Below, piece by piece: positions 17,450 through 27,600 of a stretch of DNA of 64,000 bases (positions are counted from its first letter, which is position 1; every line of letters starts with the position of its first letter). The notes below the pieces were generated by a model. The model worked only from the letters and a program-made list of their open reading frames with translations. It did no database searches and was not told the DNA's origin. Made by a program: the position numbers and the translations under genes. The DNA is from Methanobacterium_B sp963703015 (GTDB lineage Archaea > Methanobacteriota > Methanobacteria > Methanobacteriales > Methanobacteriaceae), in NCBI GenBank assembly GCA_963703015.1, contig OY969779.1:248001-312000 (forward strand). Direction: 5' to 3'.

Positions 17450-19654
17450 TTATCCGGTTACTGTGAATGGGACACTTCTTAGACAGGATAAATATGCGGG
17501 ATTTTTTATTTTGTTGTTTGAAGGATCTTCCCCACCATATGATACTAACAAACAGTAATCTCCAGGTTTTAGATTTGATGTTTCAATATCTACTTCAGCA
17601 TATCCCCACCAGCTGGTTGTCCTCACTTCATCAACGTACTTTCCAGTTTTATCGTACAACACAAACTTTACTTTAACATCTTCGATCCTGACGTCCCAAG
17701 GCCAGTATGAATGTGTCCATAGTTGAGATTTAACATGGACTTTAGAACCTTTGTTTGCATTAACAGAACTCACATAATCAAAGTGTGTAGGTGCACCTTT
17801 GCCAGTGTGGTTTTCTCCATTCAATACATAATGATCGTAGTTTTCCTGTGTTATTGTTTGATAATAATGGTTTGATTCTATTATCTGAGAGTTGGATTGG
17901 CTGAATCCTTTGCTGTTTCTGTTGTCCAAGTAATTACCATCCTCAGTATTTTTCTCTATTACACAGTCACTTAGATCCATGTAGCCGTTGTTTAGAATGT
18001 TACTATCTGTAAAATGATTTCCCTGACCCGAAACAAAGATATGTCCATCAAAGTTAGATATGCCTCCCCCTGAATTCATTATATTCTCATTTATCACGTT
18101 GTGGAAGAATTCATTACCCGCATCAATGTAAATTGTACCATTACTGTTTAAGATGGCGCCACCATATCCCTGTGAAGCTATTTGATTCATGGTAAAATTG
18201 TTCATTGACATGGTTATGGCCCCAGTGTTGGCTATTGCCCCTCCCAACTCTTCTGCACTATTTTTAGTGAGATCGTTTGAGGAGAATTTGGCAGATGGAT
18301 ATGAAGCATCCCCTCTAAAAGAGTTGTAGATAGCACCGCCTTGTTTTGCTTTGTTACCTGTGAAATGGTTGGCATTTAAAAAGCTTGCACCTGTAATCAA
18401 AACAGCCCCTCCAACTTCTGCTGAGTTGTTAACAAAGTTGTTGTTGTTGAAATTGCTTAAACTACCAAAACAGCAAACTGCCCCACCATACTTGTCTCCA
18501 CGGTTATTTAAAAAAGTAGATTCTTCAACCTGTAAACTTTGAGAACTTCCAAGTGCACCACCGTTACCATCTGCACGGTTATTATTGAAGTTAGTTTTAG
18601 AAAGAATGAGCTTTCCATTACTTGATATTGCCCCATTACTTGTAGCATGATTCTTTGTGAAGTTGGTGTTTGTTATTTTGGTTGAAAAACTTGGATCTGT
18701 ATTTTCTATACCTATTGCGCCACCTACATCGAATCTTGCAGTATTTTCTTTGAATTGACTGTCATCTATGTTGAGGTTTCCGAGTGAGTAAATTGCTCCA
18801 CCCATTCTATCAGCTGTGTTTTTAATGAATTCACAGGAAATAATGTTGCAGTCTTGTGCATTGCTGATTGCAGCTGCAGTTCTTGCATTGTTGTTTTGAA
18901 ATTTGGTGTTGACCAGCACCATATCTCCACCGTAGTTGTTGTTTATTGCACCTCCATCTCCTGATGCAACATTGTTTGCAAAATAACTACCCGTAATATT
19001 GCATAAACCCTGACGACTGTAAATTGCTCCGCCTAACCCGTTTCCTTGATTTGCATTGTTGTTTAAGAATTGGGAGTTGCTGATCTTAAGGTTGTGTTTG
19101 TTGTACACGGCTCCACCCACTCCACCCATATTATTTTTTAAAACACAAGAATTGATGGTTAGTTCGCCTAAATTGTTGATTGCACCACCCTGATCATTTT
19201 TTCCATTTAAAAAAGTTAATCCATTTATTGTTACTGTTTTATCTGCAGTGATGGTCCAGATTTGATTGTTATTACCGTTTATTGTTGTGGCTGCTGCATC
19301 ATGGCCATTTATTGATACAGATTTATTGATGCTGAAATTGACATTGTCACTCCCAGTGTACTGGCCGCTTGCAACATCTATTGTACCATTTTCAGCTACG
19401 GAATTAAGTGCAGATTTTATTGATCTTTTGGGTTTGTCTGAAGATCCAAGATTTGCATCATTTCCCCTTGCTTGATCAACATAGATCACTGAATTACTCT
19501 TATTCGTAATGTTAGTATGGTTAAATTTGGAATTCTGTAAAGAAATATCTTCAATGGATTTGTTGTTAGTTACAGTTTCTGAACCCATAACACATCCAAA
19601 CGTACTCAATAAAATGATTATTATCATAATTGAACATGTTGCTTGAAATTTCAT
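17450..19654 (-). CDS. Adhesin-like protein, parallel beta-helix
   Basis: A 734-residue secreted protein. A signal peptide (1-24) is followed by a DUF1565-like opening (IYVDQARGNDANLGSSDKPKRSI), then a long right-handed beta-helix made of repeats with GGAIxN/GGAIYS turns of the polymorphic outer-membrane-protein type (about 100-590). A C-terminal Trp/Tyr-rich Ig-like domain (about 630-734) closes the protein. No membrane anchor is seen at the C terminus, so it may be released or held by other wall contacts. Such adhesin-like proteins are abundant in Methanobacteriales and are thought to act in cell-cell or surface contact. The ligand is unknown. Confidence 0.88.
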   Translation of the reverse strand: MKFQATCSIMIIIILLSTFGCVMGSETVTNNKSIEDISLQNSKFNHTNITNKSNSVIYVDQARGNDANLGSSDKPKRSIKSALNSVAENGTIDVASGQYTGSDNVNFSINKSVSINGHDAAATTINGNNNQIWTITADKTVTINGLTFLNGKNDQGGAINNLGELTINSCVLKNNMGGVGGAVYNKHNLKISNSQFLNNNANQGNGLGGAIYSRQGLCNITGSYFANNVASGDGGAINNNYGGDMVLVNTKFQNNNARTAAAISNAQDCNIISCEFIKNTADRMGGAIYSLGNLNIDDSQFKENTARFDVGGAIGIENTDPSFSTKITNTNFTKNHATSNGAISSNGKLILSKTNFNNNRADGNGGALGSSQSLQVEESTFLNNRGDKYGGAVCCFGSLSNFNNNNFVNNSAEVGGAVLITGASFLNANHFTGNKAKQGGAIYNSFRGDASYPSAKFSSNDLTKNSAEELGGAIANTGAITMSMNNFTMNQIASQGYGGAILNSNGTIYIDAGNEFFHNVINENIMNSGGGISNFDGHIFVSGQGNHFTDSNILNNGYMDLSDCVIEKNTEDGNYLDNRNSKGFSQSNSQIIESNHYYQTITQENYDHYVLNGENHTGKGAPTHFDYVSSVNANKGSKVHVKSQLWTHSYWPWDVRIEDVKVKFVLYDKTGKYVDEVRTTSWWGYAEVDIETSNLKPGDYCLLVSYGGEDPSNNKIKNPAYLSCLRSVPFTVTG

Positions 19655-20086
19655 AATTTACTCCATTATCACATGTAAATTATTTCCATTTTTAAGTTAT
19701 AATGTAAAATTTATAGTATATATTTTTATGTATTGGGTTTATTTATGTAATTTTTTTAGTATACTCACAAATTAATTATCAATTAATGAACAAAATACTA
19801 AGAAATCCCAGATCCCTAATAATTCATCCAAAAAAAAGTTTTAAGATTTTTATAAGCTCCATCAGTACCATATAGATCCCAAATAGCTGTTAAAGCCCAT
19901 TTAATGTCTTCCTACATGACTAAATTGAAGTTTAATTAAATAAATTTATTACTAAAACAACAGCGATACTAAAAAAAAATTAATATAAATGATCCATTGT
20001 TCCAATGAAGTTATAATGAACACTGAAAATTGAGTACCCAATTTAAAAATAAACATTTAAAAATTGTAATATGGAGGTATAATCTC
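19655..20086. other. Intergenic region with a protein-like fragment
   Basis: It is mostly AT-rich. On the minus strand, 19816-19908 reads as a 31-codon frame with natural-looking protein sequence (EDIKWALTAIWDLYGTDGAY and on) but with an in-frame TAG just before it and no good start. It may be a gene remnant. No other gene was found. Confidence 0.35.
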
Positions 20087-20446
20087 TTGGATATTGTCAT
20101 TGCAGAAATTGAACCTGTTACAGTTTCACAACTCAAACATGCAGTTTTAAATCTTGGACATCAAGTTGTTCACACTGTTTCCACAGGTGAAGCTGCCTTT
20201 AATATTAGTCAAAAGTTAAAACCAGACTTAGTACTTGTTGATCTAGATTTAAAGGGTAAACTGAAGGGTGTTGATGCTGGAAAGAAGATCAGTGATGATT
20301 TAGATATTCCAGTCATATTCATAACTGTGTTTACCAAGAACTGTTTAACAATGTCGCTACAGCTTCCTGAAGATGCTGTTACCTTGTCTAAACCAATTAA
20401 ACAGGATCATTTGAAGTACGCTATTTCAAACATTTTTAAGGCCTAA
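20087..20446 (+). CDS. Stand-alone response regulator receiver protein
   Basis: About 119 residues, one receiver domain and no output domain. The phosphoacceptor is D52 in DLVLVDLDLKG, the switch threonine T80 lies in VIFITVF and K102 in LSKPIK. The acidic pocket reads AEIEP in place of the usual DD/ED. The start is the TTG at 20087, seven bases after GGAGGT, which removes a spurious 19-residue leader. It resembles the receiver of the split kinase at 9862 (shared LKG...GVDAGKKI pattern). It probably passes phosphate from one of the window's many kinases. The partner is unknown. Confidence 0.85.
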   Translation: MDIVIAEIEPVTVSQLKHAVLNLGHQVVHTVSTGEAAFNISQKLKPDLVLVDLDLKGKLKGVDAGKKISDDLDIPVIFITVFTKNCLTMSLQLPEDAVTLSKPIKQDHLKYAISNIFKA

Positions 20447-20476
20447 ATACGAGTCTTTATGTTCTAAACTCATCGA

Positions 20477-21679
20477 TTAACTTGATTTTCCTTTGATTCT
20501 ACGGGCGTAGAGATTTGAGAGTGGGGATGCTGATAATCCATGGGCAAAGACACTTATGAGTACTGTGACAAAAACCACCGAGACAAAGGTGGTGTCTCCT
20601 GGAAAAACATCCAATTCTGAAAGGGCTAAAAGTGCAAGCACAATTGATGCCAGTCCCCTGGGTCCAAACCAGCCAATAAAAAGGATTGAATCCAGACTCT
20701 CTTTGGTTCCAATCAGGGAAAGTGCCACAGGTATCATTCTTATCACAGTTAAACTTAAAACTGCGTAGACCACAACTTGCCATGTGATGAGGGGAATAAT
20801 TGGCAGTATAACTATTCCCAACAGGAAAAATACAGCTAAATTTAAGAGTTGACCCTCTGCTTCTGAGAAATCCAGTAACATATCCCCCGCATCCTTAATC
20901 ACATATCCAAGGGATAAACCTCCTATAAATGCAGCTATAAATCCACTTCCACCTATTTCATCTGCAACGAAGAAGGTCATGAGTGCCAGACATAGGTAGG
21001 CTATTCTCTGGTATTCTGGTGTGATCCAACTATTTTCTCGGGCCTTGGAGATAACTTTACCACCCACAATACCTATTATTAAACCCACAACTGCTCCAAA
21101 GATTATCTGTTCAATTGCAACCTCTACAAAGTAACCCATTGGCCTGAATACTTCTGAGGCCAATCCTATGGCAATGAAAACTAAAAGAAATGGTACTGCT
21201 CCACCATCGTTTAATCCGCTTTCTATCTCAATGGTACGCCTTATCCTTTCAGGCACCCTGATGTTTTGGACAACTATCTGACCCAGGGCAGCGTCTGTGG
21301 GTGCAAGAACCGCTCCTATAATACCTCCAACCCACCAGGGTATGGATGGAAATAACAGTACTGCCACCACAACACCGAATATTATGGTTAATGGAAGTCC
21401 CACCACTAAAAGCCTTGTGCTGAGATTGTTTCTAAGGGCTCTGAGTCCCACCCTGGAAGCATCTGTGAAGAGTACAAGGACCAGGGCAATTTCTGCTATT
21501 AAAAATATGATGGTTGAATAGGGTGGTTTACTAACATCGATGTATCCTGTCACAGCCCATCCAACAGCCATTCCTGCCAGTATAAATATCATCTGGAAAC
21601 TCACAGGTAACCTTCCAATTACAGCCGAAAAAACCGATACAATGAGCAGTACTACGAAGAAGAAAAGTAACTCTATCAT
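20477..21679 (-). CDS. Na+/H+ antiporter, CPA1 (NhaP-like)
   Basis: About 400 residues with 12-13 hydrophobic segments covering nearly the whole length. The family markers APTDAALGQ and IEIESGLNDGGAVPF are present; the conserved aspartates of these motifs bind the exchanged ions in CPA1 antiporters. GWFGPRGLASIV near the C-terminal third is also typical. It has no cytoplasmic regulatory tail. I prefer the ATG at 21679; a GTG at 21691 is in frame. It lies downstream of the ClC gene on the same strand with an 80-93 bp gap, so both may be co-expressed for ion and pH balance. Direction and ion (Na+ or K+) are inferred. Confidence 0.92.
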   Translation of the reverse strand: MIELLFFFVVLLIVSVFSAVIGRLPVSFQMIFILAGMAVGWAVTGYIDVSKPPYSTIIFLIAEIALVLVLFTDASRVGLRALRNNLSTRLLVVGLPLTIIFGVVVAVLLFPSIPWWVGGIIGAVLAPTDAALGQIVVQNIRVPERIRRTIEIESGLNDGGAVPFLLVFIAIGLASEVFRPMGYFVEVAIEQIIFGAVVGLIIGIVGGKVISKARENSWITPEYQRIAYLCLALMTFFVADEIGGSGFIAAFIGGLSLGYVIKDAGDMLLDFSEAEGQLLNLAVFFLLGIVILPIIPLITWQVVVYAVLSLTVIRMIPVALSLIGTKESLDSILFIGWFGPRGLASIVLALLALSELDVFPGDTTFVSVVFVTVLISVFAHGLSASPLSNLYARRIKGKSS

Positions 21680-21771
21680 GATATATTTCACATCCCCTAA
21701 AGTTCCTATTTATTTTTTACAGCCAACATCCAATTTTTAAAAAAATATTTTGATTTTAAATTTGTTTCCAT

Positions 21772-23040
21772 CTACACAGTTTCAACTTCTTCTCCCTTGA
21801 GTATGAATCCCCTTGTTGTGGAAAATGCAACAAGTGCAGCTATCAGTATTGGTAGGGCATCTTGTGGAGATACTCCTATAATTATTATGCCAATGGCTGC
21901 AAGAGCAAGTGGAATTGGCACAATTGCTGCAGGTACTGCCACTATCATGCATCCCATTGCAAGACCCACAGGCACAGCGGGGAAGAGCAGATGTATCAGG
22001 GCACCCATGCATGAACCAGTGAAGAGAAGTGGAAATATTGGCCCGCCTATAAATCCAAATCTGAGGGCTCCTGTTAATGCTGCCATTTTTGCTATGGCAA
22101 ATATGAGCAGGAGTACAGCGCCAATTTCAGCTGCATTTTGGTATACAATGAGCATGGAAGTTGTTCCAAGTCCAAGTGTTACAGGTAGAGCAAAAACTAA
22201 AAGTCCGAGGAGCAGACCTCCAATTGTACTTCTAATCACAGGTTTCTTGTCAAGAGGTTTTATGAGTCTGTCAAAGATCTTGGTAAATATCACAAATAAC
22301 AGTGCAACTGGTACTGCTATGATTCCCATAAGTATTCCTGCGCCCAAATGCCAGATTTCCAGATGGTACTCTGGAGGTGATAAAATTCCTAAGAGTGAGG
22401 AGTAGTTAAATCCCTGTGCAGAGTAGAATATACAAAATCCAATAACAGCTGCAAGTCCAGCAATTAATAGTGTGCCGTAGTAGAGTACAGATTGTTTGTG
22501 TTTGGTTTCAAGGAGAATGAAAATCATTGCAAGTGGGGATGTGAATAAACCTGACCATGCACCTGAAACACTGCTCAGGTAGTTGGTCTTGGTGATCTCA
22601 GGATCCAAGTTTCGTTTCTTTGATATCCAGCTTGCTAGACCTCCGGATAACATACCAGTTGATACCTCGGGACCCAAACTGAAACCTCCAACTATTGAAA
22701 TGATCGATGCTAAAACAGATGAAGGCATGGGCTTCGGATCCAGGTAACCCTTGTCAAATGACCCAAATACATCCATCTCTTTAGCTGGAGTGTAACGATG
22801 TAGGAGTCCAATTATAACCCCAACACCAGTCATTATTACAACGATCCACCATGGCCCAGAGAATGGTGTCCAGTTTTGAGTGATGTGAGGGATGAAGAGG
22901 CTTTGCCCAAGGTTCATCAGCACAACAAAGATCAGAGCAGAAATTCCACCTATTAAACCTAATAAAAGTCCCCATCCCATCTTTTTCCAGTAATACTTCG
23001 ATCTAAGGTTAAAATTATCTGTAATAAATATCAACCCCAC
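21772..23040 (-). CDS. ClC-family chloride channel or Cl-/H+ antiporter
   Basis: Up to 422 residues with 10-12 membrane segments and the ClC fold signatures. The segment GFSLGPEVSTG (E125) corresponds to the GREGP filter region, with the gating glutamate kept and flanking residues changed. GFIGGPIFPLLFTGS matches the third ClC motif. There are no CBS domains. The start is uncertain: GTG at 23040 and TTG at 23034 lie within a GGGGTTGA ribosome site, and an ATT at 23025 stands five bases after it. The gene precedes the antiporter. Transport of an anion is safe to infer; channel versus exchanger is not. Confidence 0.88.
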   Translation of the reverse strand: MGLIFITDNFNLRSKYYWKKMGWGLLLGLIGGISALIFVVLMNLGQSLFIPHITQNWTPFSGPWWIVVIMTGVGVIIGLLHRYTPAKEMDVFGSFDKGYLDPKPMPSSVLASIISIVGGFSLGPEVSTGMLSGGLASWISKKRNLDPEITKTNYLSSVSGAWSGLFTSPLAMIFILLETKHKQSVLYYGTLLIAGLAAVIGFCIFYSAQGFNYSSLLGILSPPEYHLEIWHLGAGILMGIIAVPVALLFVIFTKIFDRLIKPLDKKPVIRSTIGGLLLGLLVFALPVTLGLGTTSMLIVYQNAAEIGAVLLLIFAIAKMAALTGALRFGFIGGPIFPLLFTGSCMGALIHLLFPAVPVGLAMGCMIVAVPAAIVPIPLALAAIGIIIIGVSPQDALPILIAALVAFSTTRGFILKGEEVETV

Positions 23041-23256
23041 TATTTATTTACAACATAAATCCCCTGTTTATCAGCCGAGTCATGATTAAAATCATGAGAT
23101 GTAATGTATATAATTTGATTTTACACAAATAAAAATATAGCAGTACAATCAGTTCATTGAACCATATTTCCGAAGATATAATCTGATTAAAGATTTTTAA
23201 CAAACTATTAAAGGTTCTTTTAAAAAAAATAGAATTTTTATTCAGTATATTATAAA

Positions 23257-23305
23257 CCCCTAAATTTCAGGGGGTAGGTAAACCCTATCTAGTGTTCCAG
23301 ATAGG
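23257..23305 (-). terminator. Two hairpins downstream of the Fic-like gene
   Basis: CCTATCT/AGATAGG (23284-23305) and CCCCT/AGGGG (23257-23273) are two consecutive inverted repeats just after the stop of the Fic-like gene on the minus strand. The second is followed by an AT-rich stretch. They may end its transcript before the ClC gene. Confidence 0.4.
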
Positions 23306-23327
23306 AAATTATAATTTTAGGTTATGT

Positions 23328-24296
23328 TCAATGTTTGAAAACGTAGTAGGTGTTTCTTCCCTGGCCCACTGCTTTAATAACGCCGTAATCCAGGAGTTTT
23401 TGAATGTATTTAAATACTCCATGGTGTGATGTTCCAAACATCTTCTGTATATCTCGACTTCTTATCCTTTTATGAATCCTTAAAAATTGGAATATTCTGA
23501 TCTCCCTAGGGGAAATTGGGAGCTGATTCAAGTTGTGGGTGATGCATTTTTCTCTGTAGACATCCAGTACATATTCCCTGGTCCTTAATATGGAAATTAA
23601 TACTGTGTCTGCAAAATATTCAAGCCAGTTTGTCAGGTCTTCAGTTTCAGTACTTTTAAGCACTGCCTCCTTGTAGGATACCAGGTTTTCATGGAATTCT
23701 TCATCTAGTTGGTAGTAACCCTGGCAGTTGAATTGTTTCAGTTTGAAAACCAGGTACACCATGACACGAGCTGTTTTTCCATTGCCTTTATGGAAGGGTA
23801 ACTTGGTTAAAATAGTGTGGTGGATTATGGCTGCAGTTAAAACCGGATGTAGATGAGTTTCATTCCTTAGCCATGCTAAAACCTCCTGCATGGTTCCCTT
23901 GAGTTCTGGATTTTTGTAGTTTCCAGACAATTCAGGATTTTTCAAGGTTCCCATCGTAAGATCGGTGTTTATTTTTGCGAGGGTATCTTCGTTCAATCCT
24001 GCTTCGTAGTAGTCCTCAATTTTTTCCAATACATTGAAGTAGTTTAAAACTTCCTGCAGAGTCCCATCACTTGCTTGTACTTCTTCACCATTGAAGAGTT
24101 GGTTAGTCTGTTTAAGTGTGAGTGGATTTCCTGCTATGGATGTCGAGTGATATGTTGATTTAACCATTGCATTATCTTTAAAAAGTAGATCATACGACTT
24201 AAACAGGTTAGTATTATTAATAACTGCATCTGCCGCCGATATTTGTGATAAAATATCTATGAGTTTGTGGGTGTAGTTAAATCTTGGATCAAACAT
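23328..24296 (-). CDS. Degenerate Fic-fold protein with winged-helix tail
   Basis: A 322-residue protein homologous along its length to the Fic enzyme at 32343, but the diagnostic sites are lost. The Fic motif HPFxDGNGRxxR is replaced by LPFHKGNGKTAR (166-177), so the catalytic His is Leu166, the acidic residue is Lys170 and the first Arg is Lys174. The inhibitory SxxxEGN is STSIAGN (Ala55 for Glu). The flap region before the motif is shortened. The C-terminal winged helix (about 250-320, ending GQGRNTYYVFKH) is kept. The frame is intact with a GGAGG site. I infer it no longer adenylylates proteins and may act as a DNA-binding regulator. Confidence 0.85.
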   Translation of the reverse strand: MFDPRFNYTHKLIDILSQISAADAVINNTNLFKSYDLLFKDNAMVKSTYHSTSIAGNPLTLKQTNQLFNGEEVQASDGTLQEVLNYFNVLEKIEDYYEAGLNEDTLAKINTDLTMGTLKNPELSGNYKNPELKGTMQEVLAWLRNETHLHPVLTAAIIHHTILTKLPFHKGNGKTARVMVYLVFKLKQFNCQGYYQLDEEFHENLVSYKEAVLKSTETEDLTNWLEYFADTVLISILRTREYVLDVYREKCITHNLNQLPISPREIRIFQFLRIHKRIRSRDIQKMFGTSHHGVFKYIQKLLDYGVIKAVGQGRNTYYVFKH

Positions 24297-24685
24297 GGAT
24301 CATTTCCCTCCAATTAAAAATTTCCATCCCATAATTTTCTGACACTATATTGTATGATCTTTTCTAAATATAATAATACGCATTGAGTCAGTGATCTTCA
24401 CAACTAAAAAAAAAAAAAAAACATTCAAAATAACCTACTTACCCACTATTTTTTTGTGACCTATTTCACCATTAATACTACTATTTATCCATTTAAAACT
24501 TATTCAATAGTTTAAAAACATTCTTAATGGTTATTATTTGATGTAAATCTAGTTACATGGACATATTTTAAACAATATAGTCAATGCAACCCATATTATT
24601 CGTTTACAGTAATTAGTAAAGTATTTAGAATCATAAATTTATAGTAAATTTTATGTAATTAAAATAAATGGATGGAGGTGAAAAT
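24297..24685. other. Divergent promoter region
   Basis: AT-rich DNA between the Fic-like gene and the adhesin, with a 15-bp A run near 24408. No gene or clear operator was found. Confidence 0.4.
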
Positions 24686-27600
24686 ATACAAAAAAATTTA
24701 ATTACAACCCGATTACTGATCTTACTGGTACTTGGAGGTTTATTTTTCATATGCATGAGCAGTGCCTCTGCAGCACCTTCAGCATCAGGAGATCATATTT
24801 ATGTTAATGGATCGTCAGGAAGTGATTCAAATGATGGTCTAACCCCTCTAACTGCTAAGTTAACCATTAAAAATGCAACAAAAACCGTGAACAACGGAGG
24901 AACTGTCACCATTTCAGGTGGAACCTATAATGGCGCAGGAAACACCAACATCGAAATAAACCATGACATGACAGTTATAGGGGCTGGAAAATCTCAAACA
25001 TTCATCAGTGGTTCCGATAAATACAATATATTTGTAGTAGACCAGAATGTGAATTTCATACTGAAAAACCTGACTGTAGCCAATGGAAAGAGCCAATATG
25101 GCGGAGGACTTTTAAACCAAGGCCACACAACTGTAGATAACTCTGCATTCACCCAATGCACAACATATTATGGTCTTATGGGTGGTGGTTCAGCCATAGC
25201 AAACACAGATGACGGTACATTACTTGTGTCCAACACAGATTTCTTAAATAACGATGCACGTTTGAGTACTTCAGCCGGAGGAACAATTTGCTCCAATGGA
25301 ACACTCACCATAAACAACTGCAGCTTTATAGCTAACCGTGCGACCAGTGGAGCATGTGTCTTTAGCTTCAAGGGTATTATTACCATCACGAACTCCAGCT
25401 TCATAAATAACACAGCAGAAAATAAAGGAGGAAGTTTAACAGTATATGGGGCTGATGGTGTCCAGATTCATTTCTGCAGTTTTATTGGCAACACAGCCAA
25501 AAACGTTCCTACAAACAACATTGACAACACATTTAGTAATAGTTTAAATGTAAACAGTTGCTGGTGGGGTTCAAATGATGGGCCCAACGGTATTGCTGGA
25601 GCATACACTGCTGATAACTGGATCTACATGGTTTTAACATCTGATAAATCTAGTATTAAATATGGAAAGAGTACCACGGTTACTGCAGACTTCAACAATT
25701 TATACGACCAAACAACAGGAACAGTTATAAAATTAGATCCTGCTGTTAACCACATACCTGATGGTTTAATTGTTGACTTCGCAACAGATATAGGGCAGAT
25801 AACAACTCCAGGCACTACTCAAAATGGTCTTGCATCTGCAGTTTTCAATGGATCACAGGTGGGAGTTGCTACTATTAAAGCAACTTCTGGGGATCAAACA
25901 TCCTCAACAACTGTAAATGTGGACCCATTAACTACAACCACAACCGTGGATGATGCCAATGGATATCCTGGCCAAACAGTTACATTAAAAGCGCAGGTAT
26001 ATGATGAAAATGGTGACCCTGTAAATGGAGGCTATGTAACCTTCCAAATTAACGACCAAAACATTAAAGTTCAGGTGGTTAACGGAGTAGCAACTACAAG
26101 CTGGACCATTCCATCATCATGGAACGCTGGTATCAACATGATTCATGCATCCTACGATGGAACTGGTACGATCTACGGTGACAGCAGTGCTAGGAGTAGT
26201 ATCTTAAATGTAATAAAATTGCCAACCCAAATAGTTGCTAAGGATGTAACAGGCAAAGTTGGGGATAAAGTCGCAATCAATGCACATTTACAGGATAATT
26301 TTTTCAAAGCTCCGATAGCTGGCCAAATAGTGACTTTCCACATTAACAACACAGATTTAACAGGCAAAACCGACGAGAATGGTGATGTAACAGTTTACTA
26401 TATAATCACTGAAAACCCTGGTACTTTTGATATCCTTATAACATTCCCTGGAAATCAACAGTATTCAGATTCATCATACACAGCTAAACTAACTGTTAAC
26501 AAGATGAGCACCAAAATTACTGTGAACGATGTTACTGGTAAACATGGTGATAAAACCCAGTTGAGGGCCGTGCTCACAGATGAAAACGGTAACCCACTCG
26601 GTGATAAAACCATCAGCTTCAGTATAAATGGAGAAGTTGTAGGTAAGGCCGTGACTGACTCTACAGGAACAGCCACATTCACCTACACCATAGCACAGAC
26701 TATTGGCAGCTACATAATCACTGCAAACTTCCTTGAAGACGATAATTACACATCTTCAACAGGAAAAGGAACACTCACAGTAAATCCAATAGACACCAAT
26801 CTGACAGTGAAGGATGTTAATGGAAAACACGGAGACAAAGTTGACTTGAAAGCTGTTTTAACAGATGAAAACGGCAACCTCTTGAGTGGAAAAACTGTTG
26901 TATTCTACATAAGCGGGAAAAAGATTGGATCAGCAATAACCGATGGTACTGGAACAGCAACATTGAGCTACACCATAACACAAACCATGGGAAGCTATCA
27001 GATCTATGCAAATTCGCTTGCAGATACTATATACTCACCATCAAGGAACCTAGCAACACTCACAGTGCAACAGATCATGACCCAAGTAACAGTCAAAAAC
27101 ACCACAGTAAAACATGGAGACAAAGCCAATTTAGTTGCAGTTTTAACTGATGAAAATGGCAATGCAATTGGTGGTAAAACCATAACCTTCAGTATCAACG
27201 GCAAAACAATTGGAACAGCAACAACAGACAGCACAGGAACAGCTAACCTATACTACCTAGCAAATACTGGTAACTACATTGTAAAAACCATATTTAATGG
27301 AGATGACATATACTCTGGAAGTAATGGAACTGGTAACTTAAATGTGACACCATGGGCAGGTCTCTACATCAAAACCACAGTGAACAACACACATCTGAAG
27401 GTGGGTGAAAAATTCACCATAAACTACAAACTCGGAAACAACGGACCAGACACTGCATACAACGTAGTTGTAAGCTTTAAAATACCTGCAGGACTGGAAT
27501 TTATATCCGGAACAACAGACAGCGGAAACTGGAGCTTCGACCCAGTAACAAGAACACTCACATGGACATTAAACAACGTGGTAGTAGGAGATCCAAACCT

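Noticed and set aside
21797..22405. 202-codon plus-strand frame opposite the ClC gene
   Set aside because: It mirrors the hydrophobic codons of ClC, which is clearly the real gene; the frame has no ribosome site.
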